A stretch of 49,693 bases of DNA, from positions 1-49,693 of the forward strand of contig CAZIKB010000038.1 of the NCBI GenBank assembly GCA_964539665.1. Direction: 5' to 3'. The DNA is from CAZIKB01 sp964539665 (GTDB taxonomy: Bacteria > Zhuqueibacterota > Zhuqueibacteria > Oceanimicrobiales > Oceanimicrobiaceae). Below are positions 24,282-32,384 of the stretch, piece after piece. Under the pieces are notes generated by a model that saw only the letters and a list, made by a program, of their open reading frames with translations, was not told the origin of the DNA and searched no databases. Within the stretch, counting starts at the first letter, position 1; each line of letters starts with the position of its first letter. A program made the translations under genes and the position numbers.

Positions 24282-27056
24282 CTACGGTTTTTGCTTTTCC
24301 CAGGCAGCAACAACTTCCCGGTTTTCCCTAATCTTGTTTAAAAACGTTTCACGAGCTTTTGAATCTACAAACTCATTAGCCTTCTTTATCACCGCATCAT
24401 GAGCCAGCTCGAGAAATTTTTCTGATTTCTCTTGTTCTCCAAGTCCAGCATAAACCTGCGAGAGATTCCAGTTGACTATGATCACATCGTTTGCGTGAGG
24501 TTTCGTTTCCTCCATTATTTTTTCTGTCTGCTGCGCTTTCGTTTTTGCTGCTTCCAGATTTCCTAATTTTAGTTGTGAAATTGACCACCATGATAATGTC
24601 CACAAATTTTGTTTCTCGTCCCCAATATCAGTCCATATCTCGCTAGCTTTCTCAAAATATTCAGATGCTTCAAGGTAATCACCCATCAAAAATCGGATTT
24701 CTCCCAATGCGTGTAAAACCACGCCTTGCCCAGCTTTGTTACCTTCCTCTCGATATATCGCTAACCTCCTGTTGCCGTAATGCAGTGCCTTCAAGTATTC
24801 CTCTTTATGCGTGTATATCCTACTAAGCCCATGTAGTGGATAAATAATATCTGGGTCATCTACTTTAATGGCCATCTCAAAAGCTCTTTCAAAATGAACG
24901 AGGGCTGCATCATACTCACCTATTTTCTCATATGTCCAACCTATGCGTTCGGTCGATAGCATCTCCGCTGGGTTTCCAGTTCGTTTATGTATTTCATTCT
25001 CTCTATTAAAATAATACATTGCCTCCTGATATCGACCTTGATCAAAATAATAATATCCCATATTTACATAACAAATCCACACGGTATACAATGCTATTGG
25101 GTCGTTTGGTGTCGCCCTAAGAATTCGTTCTGAGGCTTCAATCGCTTTATTGTAATGGGAAACCATCATTCGTGACACATTTTCCTGATTAACAGGCAGC
25201 TTTGTGCGGTACAATCTCCTGTAATATCCTCCGATAACCGAATTTGCAACTGCTGATTCAGGATAGAGTTCAACTAATCTGTTTATTTGTATCTTTACTC
25301 TTCGATAAAGTAACGGATCAGATAATTTCCATCCACCCGAACGTCCGGTGGCTTTTATCATCAGAGCTATTGGAATAATAGTCAAGGCCAATTCGTTTTC
25401 AGGGTCAAGAATCAGAGTTTGTTCAGCAGCTGACAATGCCTTCTTCAATAGACGATCCTTTTCTTGAGTATCCACTGAGGATTTTTTCATATCTAAATGA
25501 ACTAAATAACTTCCGCTCAAAGCACTTCGCGCATCGACAAAGCTGGGATCCAACCCCACAGCTCTTTCAAGCATCGAATGAATATCCTCGAAAACGCTAG
25601 TTGGTGTGCTAAAGTTCAAACGGGACAATTTCGATTTGGTGCGTAATACAAGCTCATAAGCTTCCAGATTTTCAGTAGGTCTTTTTGCGATTGCAGATCG
25701 ATCACTGTTTGATATCTCTATATCCAGACCTTGGGCGATATTGTTAGCAACGTCATCCTGGACCGCAAAAATATCGCTAGATTCTCGATCGTAAGTTTCT
25801 GTCCAGCGGTGAAATCCATCGCTGGTATTGATCAACTGCGCTGTAATGCGAATTCTATCCCCAGCCTTGCGTACACTCCCTTCCACCACATAATCCACAT
25901 TCAACTCCTCGCCAATCTTCGTGATTGAAGCAGGCTCTGATTTGAAGATTCTAACATCTGTACGAGAAGCGACTTTTAAATTCTGAATGCGAGCGAGACG
26001 TGAAATCAACTCCTCAGTCAAGCCATCAGAAAAATATTCATCTTCTTCACGGCTCATGTTGTCAAAATACAAAACCGCAATCGCCTTGTCGTGCTGCTTT
26101 TGAATCGGTTCGGGAACATACAAAAATGGATAGATGTACCAGGCTAATCCCCCAAGCAGCGCCAGCATGAATCCACCAAAACCTAATAAGACCTTTTTCA
26201 CCAATGAAGCTTTTTTTTTCGCCGGTTTTGTTGATGGCACCGATGTACCGGTTTGGAGGTTGCGAAGATCTTTGGCAAGTTCACTGACGTTTTGGTAACG
26301 CTCTTCGGGCTTCTTAACAAGTGCTTTGCTCACAAGCGGCTGTAATTGCTCCGCAACTACAGCGTCAGATTCAGAAATCGGTGCCGGTTCCTCATTGAGG
26401 ACTGAATACATCACTGCGGCTTCGTAATCCCCTTCAAACGGGACTTTGCCGGTGAGCATTTCGTACAAAATAACACCCACCGCCCAGATATCGGAGCGAT
26501 GATCCAACTCCAAAGCCTGGAAATGCTCCGGTGACATATAATGCAGCGTGCCCAGAGTTGAAGACTCGCGCGTGAGTCTGGTCGCGCCACCGAGGCGGGC
26601 AAGTCCAAAGTCGACGATACGCACCCGGCCATCTTTATCGATTAATATATTCTCCGGTTTCAGGTCGCGATGAATGATGTCCGCCTCATGAGCCTTTTGC
26701 AAACCTTCGCACACCTGTCGGATTATTTCGATTGCTTCCTCTGAGGACAGCGCCCCTGTTTTAAGACGTGTACGCAAGGTATCCCCTTCCACATGTTCCA
26801 TTGCGATATAGGTTTGTCCTTCAAACTCGCCAATTTCGTGTACGGTCACGATGTTGGGGTGGTTCAAGGCTGCGGCAGCTTTGGCCTCCTGTCGAAAACG
26901 TGCCTGAAGTTCAGGATCCGATTTCAGGTTGAGTGGCAGAAATTTCAAAGCGACTTCGCGGTCCAGCTTTGTATCTTCGGCGAGATAAACTTCACCCATG
27001 CCGCCTGCGCCGATTTTTTCGAGGATTTTGAAATGGGAAATTGATTTACCTTTCAT
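24282..27056 (-). CDS. Membrane Ser/Thr protein kinase with TolB/FlgO-like domain and TPRs
   Basis: About 924 residues. The N-terminal Hanks-type kinase domain (~8-268) has the glycine loop IGAGGMGEVYLAED, VALKFLP lysine, HRDLKPEN, DFG and GTLHYMSPEH. A single membrane helix (~288-312) follows, then a TolB/FlgO-type domain (~325-445: IAVLYFDNMSREEDEYFSDG, VASRTDVRIFK, DYVVEGSVRK), then tetratricopeptide repeats to the end (for example YYFDQGRYQEAMYYFNREN). All catalytic motifs are intact. ATG at 27056 is favoured over 27101: GGAGGGAC sits before it, and it makes an ATGA overlap with the transposase stop. The architecture suggests a transmembrane sensor kinase; the signal is unknown. Confidence 0.93.
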   Translation of the reverse strand: MKGKSISHFKILEKIGAGGMGEVYLAEDTKLDREVALKFLPLNLKSDPELQARFRQEAKAAAALNHPNIVTVHEIGEFEGQTYIAMEHVEGDTLRTRLKTGALSSEEAIEIIRQVCEGLQKAHEADIIHRDLKPENILIDKDGRVRIVDFGLARLGGATRLTRESSTLGTLHYMSPEHFQALELDHRSDIWAVGVILYEMLTGKVPFEGDYEAAVMYSVLNEEPAPISESDAVVAEQLQPLVSKALVKKPEERYQNVSELAKDLRNLQTGTSVPSTKPAKKKASLVKKVLLGFGGFMLALLGGLAWYIYPFLYVPEPIQKQHDKAIAVLYFDNMSREEDEYFSDGLTEELISRLARIQNLKVASRTDVRIFKSEPASITKIGEELNVDYVVEGSVRKAGDRIRITAQLINTSDGFHRWTETYDRESSDIFAVQDDVANNIAQGLDIEISNSDRSAIAKRPTENLEAYELVLRTKSKLSRLNFSTPTSVFEDIHSMLERAVGLDPSFVDARSALSGSYLVHLDMKKSSVDTQEKDRLLKKALSAAEQTLILDPENELALTIIPIALMIKATGRSGGWKLSDPLLYRRVKIQINRLVELYPESAVANSVIGGYYRRLYRTKLPVNQENVSRMMVSHYNKAIEASERILRATPNDPIALYTVWICYVNMGYYYFDQGRYQEAMYYFNRENEIHKRTGNPAEMLSTERIGWTYEKIGEYDAALVHFERAFEMAIKVDDPDIIYPLHGLSRIYTHKEEYLKALHYGNRRLAIYREEGNKAGQGVVLHALGEIRFLMGDYLEASEYFEKASEIWTDIGDEKQNLWTLSWWSISQLKLGNLEAAKTKAQQTEKIMEETKPHANDVIIVNWNLSQVYAGLGEQEKSEKFLELAHDAVIKKANEFVDSKARETFLNKIRENREVVAAWEKQKP

Positions 27057-27658
27057 GGATTGTCCCTCCAATTTTTTGGATTTTCTTTGTCTTCCTCCCA
27101 TTTTGCAGGATTGTTTAGGACGTACTCACTAATTCGAATTAATTCTTTCTCGTTTCGTATTACCCTTTCATGAAAATTTCGCTGCCATTTGAAATGTTTG
27201 TTTCCATTGTCGTTACACCATCGGGTTACAGCAGCTTTAAATGACCGTACGATTGAGCCTATTGATTTGGGGATAATTTTTTGGTATTCATGTTTTTGGG
27301 ACGGTTGGGATTCAATTCGTTGTTGGGGTTCAATGTGTCGGGGTAGCGGTTCAATGGATTGTAGGGGTTCAATATATTGAACCCCTACATCCAATATATT
27401 TAATATTCCATGCAAATGATTCGGCATAACAATGAACGCACCCAATTCTACATTTTCAAAATGTTGTGGGATTTCCAGCCAATAATCTTGTACGATTTTT
27501 CCAATTGGTGACAGTATCATCGCGGCATTGTTCACTTCGCCAAACAAACATGCCTTCTCATGCAGACAAATTGTTACAAAATATGCACCTGCACTGGAAT
27601 AATCATAACCTTTCAAACGAATGGAACGGCGGTGGTGGTATTCTGGATTATATTTCAT
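27053..27658 (-). mobile_element. REP-associated tyrosine transposase (RAYT, IS200/IS605-like)
   Basis: 201 residues of the Y1 transposase superfamily. Conserved parts are RRSIRLKGYDYSSAGAYFVT, the HUH-type motif in FIVMPNHLHGIL, and NFHERVIRNEKELIRISEYV followed by LNNPAKW, whose tyrosine is the expected nucleophile. Between residues ~90 and 135 lies a low-complexity insert (repeats of 'IEPLQ' or 'IEPQQ') encoded by DNA that contains a perfect 28-bp palindrome. Single-copy RAYTs mobilise REP palindromes in other genomes, and matching palindromes surround this gene. Its stop overlaps the kinase start. Confidence 0.9.
27361..27388. repeat. 28-bp perfect palindrome inside the transposase gene
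   Basis: GTAGGGGTTCAATA followed by its exact reverse complement. It differs from the 22047-22074 palindrome by G for A and C for T, with both changes mirrored in each arm. It is read in frame as part of the transposase insert. Nearby degenerate half-sites (GGGGTTCAATG, GCGGTTCAATGG) explain the repeated peptide. Confidence 0.85.
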
Positions 27659-27696
27659 AATATAGGTTAAATATTATAAATACAAATGATTACATA

Positions 27697-27757
27697 CCCG
27701 TATGGATTCAATTTATTGAATCCCAAATTGTACGGGTTTAATATATTAAACCCTACG
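27697..27757. repeat. Two more REP-like palindromes upstream of the transposase
   Basis: GGATTCAA-TTTA-TTGAATCC (27704-27723) and the perfect GGGTTTAATA palindrome (27734-27753, flanked by TAC on both sides) lie in tandem, 10 bp apart. Both share the core of the 28-bp elements. Pairs of this kind in close spacing are typical of REPIN-like arrangements. Confidence 0.75.
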
Positions 27758-27953
27758 CCGATTTTAACGGTTTTGATGTCACCAAAATCAAATTAACGCC
27801 TTCCGGTTCGGCCATGACAAAATGCCGACCATCGGGAGCGCCAGCTTTGCCTAAGGCAAGCAATTCCTCCTCGGTGTGATAGATGAAAAACCACTCCGTT
27901 GCACATTGAAGATTTAAATTATTGAGAATTGATTTTGAAATAAAGATATTGTA
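27753..27953 (-). pseudogene. Remnant of a gene C-terminus, family uncertain
   Basis: A stop-bounded frame with no start codon reads EWFFIYHTEEELLALGKAG, then APDGRHFVMAEPEGVNLILV and TSKPLKSA-stop. The composition is protein-like. The final 'G.NLILVTSKPL' pattern recalls the end of DUF4384-type domains found behind bacterial protein kinases, but this is weak. The stop falls in a REP-like palindrome. No other feature is seen in the 339-bp gap 27659-27997 apart from the palindromes. Confidence 0.35.
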
Positions 27954-27997
27954 TTACAATAGTATACAATTCGCGTATAAATTAATCAACAAGACTT

Positions 27998-30900
27998 TTA
28001 TACTTTACCTTTTTTAACCACACTTTTTCCTACTTTCAACAAATCCAACAATTTCCCTACCTGATATTCAGACGCCTTCTCAGCTTTCAACCATTTTGGG
28101 ATGATTCCGAAAACATCAGAGATCTCATTGGCAACTTTATTTGTTGCGGTCTTCTGCTGGGCAGTAATCTTTACCACTGCCGTCACAAATAGCCACCACA
28201 CCAGTTTTTCGAAGTTCTCCTTGTTAAACCATAGGATATCTTCAAAACGATTCACTTGAAGAAACTGTTGTAGCTCCTTAGACTTGAATAAATTATTGAG
28301 AGTTCTAAACTCCACTCCCTTTTTCGGTTTTTTATCAAGAAACCAATCCTGTTGAATTGTCAGGATATTGACAAGTAAATGCGCCTGCCAAACTTCAGCA
28401 TCATTTCCTCCTGACGCAAAAAACAGATTTCTAATCCTTTTGCCCAACAGCCAGTCATCGAGCCAGCTTCTACTGTGTTCTGCATAATTTGATTCAGCCA
28501 TTATTTCCCCCAAACCGTGAACAATTAACCAGGCATAGCCTGTTCCCCAAAACATATCTTCCTCTGTTGCCTGACTTTTCAGATACTTCATTGCAGCCTG
28601 GTATTTTCGGGACTTTGGCAGTGGAAATTCGTTTTCGATTGTCTCCAACCTCAGGATTGCTTTCAGCTTAGATCGAGTTTCTTTAACTAACTCAGTTTCA
28701 TCCTTTTCGCCGGTAGAACAGGTTTTGACCTGCTTAAATAATGCCAAGCATTTTTCATCAAATTCCTTCAAAAAGGTTTTATCCAGTTTGTTATTATTTG
28801 TGGTCAATCTATTAGCTTTAAACTGCTGCAGCATGTTTACATTGAAAAGAGCATCAAATGCTTCAAGCACGGGTTTATAAGCTAATTCTTTTAATTCCTC
28901 ATCGATGCTGGGTACACCACGCCCATTTAAATTTGTAGCCAACTGTGCATAATGGCGCCACTGGTTATCCTCAATTTGGCGAAAATCTAAATATACCCGG
29001 TGCTGGTAAGCGCCCAATTCCACATATAAACCATTTTCACATATTTCTTTGCAATTACGAATATACTCTAATCCGCTAATCTGGTCACGGAAAATACAGA
29101 AATAGTTATCCTGATTTTTAAGCGCCAGGCCTTCTCCCAGAGTTTTTTGTTCAAGCCTGATTTCACTGCCATTGCCAGTTTTTACTGCAAAAGCCGATGA
29201 AGTTCGAATCCAGCCGCAGGCATTTTCGGATTTGTTGTGGTAAAGCACTAAGCCCCTTTCATTGCCAAACCGATTCGAATATGCAAATACATTCTCGTTA
29301 ACATGTCCTTCCGAAGCAAAAAAATCATACAACAAAAAGTTTTCGACTTCAGCGAACAAATAGCGCTTTTTCATAAGGGGGAAAACTTCCCGTTCGTGAC
29401 GCTGCATCAGTCCCGAATTCACCTGCTCATCCCAATACGCACGTCGATATTCCATACCGTACTTTTCTGAAAATCCCTCAATTTGTCCATGTCCAAACAT
29501 CGGTAAACCCGGCATGGTAACCATCATGATACAAACACCAAAATACTTGTCGCCGTCACCGAATTGCGCCAGAGCGGTTTCTTCGTCCGGGTTATTCATA
29601 AAATTCACGTAGCGCTTTAGTATTTCCGGATTAAACTGGATGGTATTTTTAATAGTATTGCGATATTTTTCGTTTTCTTCAAGTTTCAACATATTCATAA
29701 ACGCACTGTTATAGACCCGGTGCATGCCTAATGATCTCACAAAATATCCTTCCATGAGCCAGAAGGCTTCGGCTAACAACAAAGTATCCGGAGCTTCCCT
29801 GGCAACCCGATCCACTACTTCCCGCCAAAACTCATTTGCTAATTGCTGGTGAAAGTCAGCCTTCGTGAGTCCATGTTCAGCCCTGGAAGGAATATCTCCC
29901 CCACTCCCTGGTTCCGGGAACCACAGTCGTTGATAATGCTTCTTAGCAAGCGTCATCGCGGCGTCAAAGCGGATAACAGGAAACATGCTTGCAACTTGCA
30001 GAATTTTCTGAATTACGGCTTCACGAACTTCTGGATTAAGAAAATTTAATTGAGCAGTATCATTCCAGGGCATGTGGGTGCCATCATTGCCGTGGTAAAT
30101 ATATCTGACATCGCCTGTCCAGTAATCGTGTCTTTTAAATACCACAGCCGCATCGGTTTTGGTAAAATATTTATCCTCAATAAATACCCCGTAGCGCTGA
30201 TCCCCGGAAATATTTGGTCCATCGAATGTATAAGAAGGGAAAGGGCTGTATGGTAAAGATATGAACCAATCAGGATGTTCCCGGACCCACTTCGAGTCAA
30301 TCCCCGTGTGGTTTGGCACCATATCACTGGTCAGTCTTATGCCCCGCTGCCAGCAACGATCGCGAAGATTTTTCAAAGCTTCATTGCCGCCAATATCATT
30401 GGAGATCTCATAATCGAATAAAGAATAGGCAGAAGATTCAGCTTCTGGATTCCCGCACATTTGTTTGATTTTTTTTGAAGACGGACAGCGTTCCCAGACT
30501 CCAATTAACCACAAACCTGTAAAGCCCCAGCGAGCTAAAACATCCAATTCTTCATCTGGAATTTGGTCTAATTTGTGTATCGAACGCTGGTATTTTTTCG
30601 ATAGCTGGTCCATCCAAACCAGGGTACTTTTTGCCATCAATACCAGACGCGGCATCCAATGGAGGTCTGTGCTGAATCGTTCGGGTTCTTCTTCCACGCC
30701 AGAATATTCCGGAACAAATGTCATTGGCGGTCCCCCAAATATGGCTCTGTCCTCTTCTTTGATAAAACCTAATCCTTTGAGCAGACGTGAAAGAAAATCT
30801 CCCATAAACATGCCCCAGTCTTGACGGATAAAAATTAATTGTTCTTCCAGGGAATACGGTTTCCTGATAGCAGGAGTTCGAAGTAATTCAATTAGATTTT

Positions 30901-31690
30901 GATTTTCCGAGCCAAATCGCGGTTGCGTTTCAAAAAAATGACCTAAACTTTCAAGGATTTTTGAATAGGCGGTTTCCTTTTTCAGATTTGTATCATCAAA
31001 TAATTCAATGTACGGCGAGCAAGCAGGATTCATGTTTGCCAGCGACAACATCAGCATTTCTTCCAGAGCTATCTGGCGATTAGCAACGCCATTGGTGGAT
31101 TCTGCGAGATAGGCTGAAACATCCATCCTGTTTTTATATACTTCAACCGGTGGAAATTCTTCTACAAATTTAATTAGAGTCAGGTCTACTTGTTCTGAGC
31201 TAAAATTAGTATTTAGCCAGGATAGAGCTTTCTCCATAGTTTTCGGATTAACCTGTTGACGGTAAAGTGCAACTACATAGTGCAAAATTTCATCGATTAA
31301 ACCCATGGCATTAATATGCCCGGATTTTATCATTTGTTCTGGATACTTCACCAGATCGCGCTTGTCGTTTATTTTATTAGCAAACACCCTGGCTGCAGTG
31401 AAATCTGCAAATATCACATTGCCATTCAAAGCAAACAGGGAATCGTCAAACTGATATTTGTCCCGTACCTGTCGAGAAACATGAAACTCAAACTCAACAT
31501 GACGATGAATGTGAAAGTCATCGGTTTTGTCTTCAAATTTACTCAAAAACACTTTCAAACACTTTGTTGGAAAATTAAACAAATTGTCCTCCAAACACTT
31601 ACGGGTTATATCATTAATTAAAATGTCTATCATTCGTTGAAACTTACAAAAACAGGCAAGATAAACAGATATTACAAGTTCGAATATCAA
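27998..31690 (-). CDS. Large GH13 alpha-amylase family protein
   Basis: Up to 1230 residues. About 380 N-terminal residues are unfamiliar. Then a GH13 barrel follows with SDMVPNHTG (region I), VIRFDAAMTLAK (region II, nucleophile D), LLLAEAFWLMEGYFV (region III, general acid E) and FMNNPDEETA (region IV, with P in place of the usual H before the catalytic D). The C-terminal ~400 residues include a beta-rich part and then helical sequence of unknown type. No signal peptide is convincing, so it is probably cytoplasmic. Met20 (31633) may be the true start. Substrate is unknown; trehalose or maltooligosaccharide chemistry is possible. The replaced histidine suggests an unusual subfamily. Confidence 0.88.
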   Translation of the reverse strand: MIFELVISVYLACFCKFQRMIDILINDITRKCLEDNLFNFPTKCLKVFLSKFEDKTDDFHIHRHVEFEFHVSRQVRDKYQFDDSLFALNGNVIFADFTAARVFANKINDKRDLVKYPEQMIKSGHINAMGLIDEILHYVVALYRQQVNPKTMEKALSWLNTNFSSEQVDLTLIKFVEEFPPVEVYKNRMDVSAYLAESTNGVANRQIALEEMLMLSLANMNPACSPYIELFDDTNLKKETAYSKILESLGHFFETQPRFGSENQNLIELLRTPAIRKPYSLEEQLIFIRQDWGMFMGDFLSRLLKGLGFIKEEDRAIFGGPPMTFVPEYSGVEEEPERFSTDLHWMPRLVLMAKSTLVWMDQLSKKYQRSIHKLDQIPDEELDVLARWGFTGLWLIGVWERCPSSKKIKQMCGNPEAESSAYSLFDYEISNDIGGNEALKNLRDRCWQRGIRLTSDMVPNHTGIDSKWVREHPDWFISLPYSPFPSYTFDGPNISGDQRYGVFIEDKYFTKTDAAVVFKRHDYWTGDVRYIYHGNDGTHMPWNDTAQLNFLNPEVREAVIQKILQVASMFPVIRFDAAMTLAKKHYQRLWFPEPGSGGDIPSRAEHGLTKADFHQQLANEFWREVVDRVAREAPDTLLLAEAFWLMEGYFVRSLGMHRVYNSAFMNMLKLEENEKYRNTIKNTIQFNPEILKRYVNFMNNPDEETALAQFGDGDKYFGVCIMMVTMPGLPMFGHGQIEGFSEKYGMEYRRAYWDEQVNSGLMQRHEREVFPLMKKRYLFAEVENFLLYDFFASEGHVNENVFAYSNRFGNERGLVLYHNKSENACGWIRTSSAFAVKTGNGSEIRLEQKTLGEGLALKNQDNYFCIFRDQISGLEYIRNCKEICENGLYVELGAYQHRVYLDFRQIEDNQWRHYAQLATNLNGRGVPSIDEELKELAYKPVLEAFDALFNVNMLQQFKANRLTTNNNKLDKTFLKEFDEKCLALFKQVKTCSTGEKDETELVKETRSKLKAILRLETIENEFPLPKSRKYQAAMKYLKSQATEEDMFWGTGYAWLIVHGLGEIMAESNYAEHSRSWLDDWLLGKRIRNLFFASGGNDAEVWQAHLLVNILTIQQDWFLDKKPKKGVEFRTLNNLFKSKELQQFLQVNRFEDILWFNKENFEKLVWWLFVTAVVKITAQQKTATNKVANEISDVFGIIPKWLKAEKASEYQVGKLLDLLKVGKSVVKKGKV

Positions 31691-31736
31691 ACTTAGCTTT
31701 TAAATGCACCCAAATTGTGAATAAAACGAGGTGGCA

Positions 31737-32159
31737 TTATTTTATATTCACAAAACTCTTTTTAATTTTTTCGTTATCTGTTTCCATCCTGTGGCATAAA
31801 GTTTGAATTGTTGCTTCGGATAGATCATCCTCATAACAGCTTATACGTGTGAGTAAGGTACCATCTTGCAGTGGTTTTAATTGAAATACTCCTTTACCTG
31901 ATAATGGCCCGCCATACCGCTTGTAAGCTATTTTTTCATTCTCTACAAATTCGGTGATTTCGACATTGTACTTAACAGCCAGCTCTTGATTTTCACCCGC
32001 TACAACCATAGCCTGAGTTCCGACTCCTGGCTTGCCATCCTGATTTCCAATCACATCTTGAACGAAGTCAAATATATTTGTCCAATTTTGGGGATTAATA
32101 TGTTTCCAAACCTGACCAATTGGTTCTAAAATTTCTATTGAACGGGTAATTTCCGTCAT
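31737..32159 (-). CDS. SRPBCC (START-like) family protein
   Basis: 140 residues with the polyketide cyclase/dehydrase-like pattern: MTEITRSIEILEPIGQVWKH at the N-terminus, an internal strand EITEFVENEKIAYKRYGGPL and FQLKPLQDGTLLTRISCYE, then a C-terminal helix. The fold holds a hydrophobic ligand; the actual role is unknown. AAGGAG lies 9 nt before the ATG. It sits between the GH13 gene and a large secreted-protein gene on the same strand. Confidence 0.8.
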   Translation of the reverse strand: MTEITRSIEILEPIGQVWKHINPQNWTNIFDFVQDVIGNQDGKPGVGTQAMVVAGENQELAVKYNVEITEFVENEKIAYKRYGGPLSGKGVFQLKPLQDGTLLTRISCYEDDLSEATIQTLCHRMETDNEKIKKSFVNIK

Positions 32160-32329
32160 AATTAAAAACTCCTTACATAGCTAAAATCTAACCATTATTT
32201 GTATTTATTAACGCGCTAAAAATAGCAAGAATCCTGAGGAAAAGCAAGGGAAATGTTAAGTAAAAGTCCCATAATAATATGTGATTTTCAACAATATCAT
32301 AATACTGTTATTATCACACATCTTAAAAC

Positions 32330-32376
32330 GGAAACCTCGATTCATCAAGGTACCTCCCAAATGAATTTGGACTTCC
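32330..32376 (-). repeat. Double-hairpin repeat after a sorted-protein gene (copy A)
   Basis: GGAA, a hairpin ACCTCGATTCATCAAGGT, a hairpin TCCCAAATGAATTTGGA and closing TTCC form a cloverleaf-like element. It ends 8 nt from the stop of the BNR protein. Copy B (38337-38384) has the same layout and position. Stem differences occur at matching places in the outer arm (G to A on one side, G to A opposite). Confidence 0.75.
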
Positions 32377-32384
32377 GGATGTCA

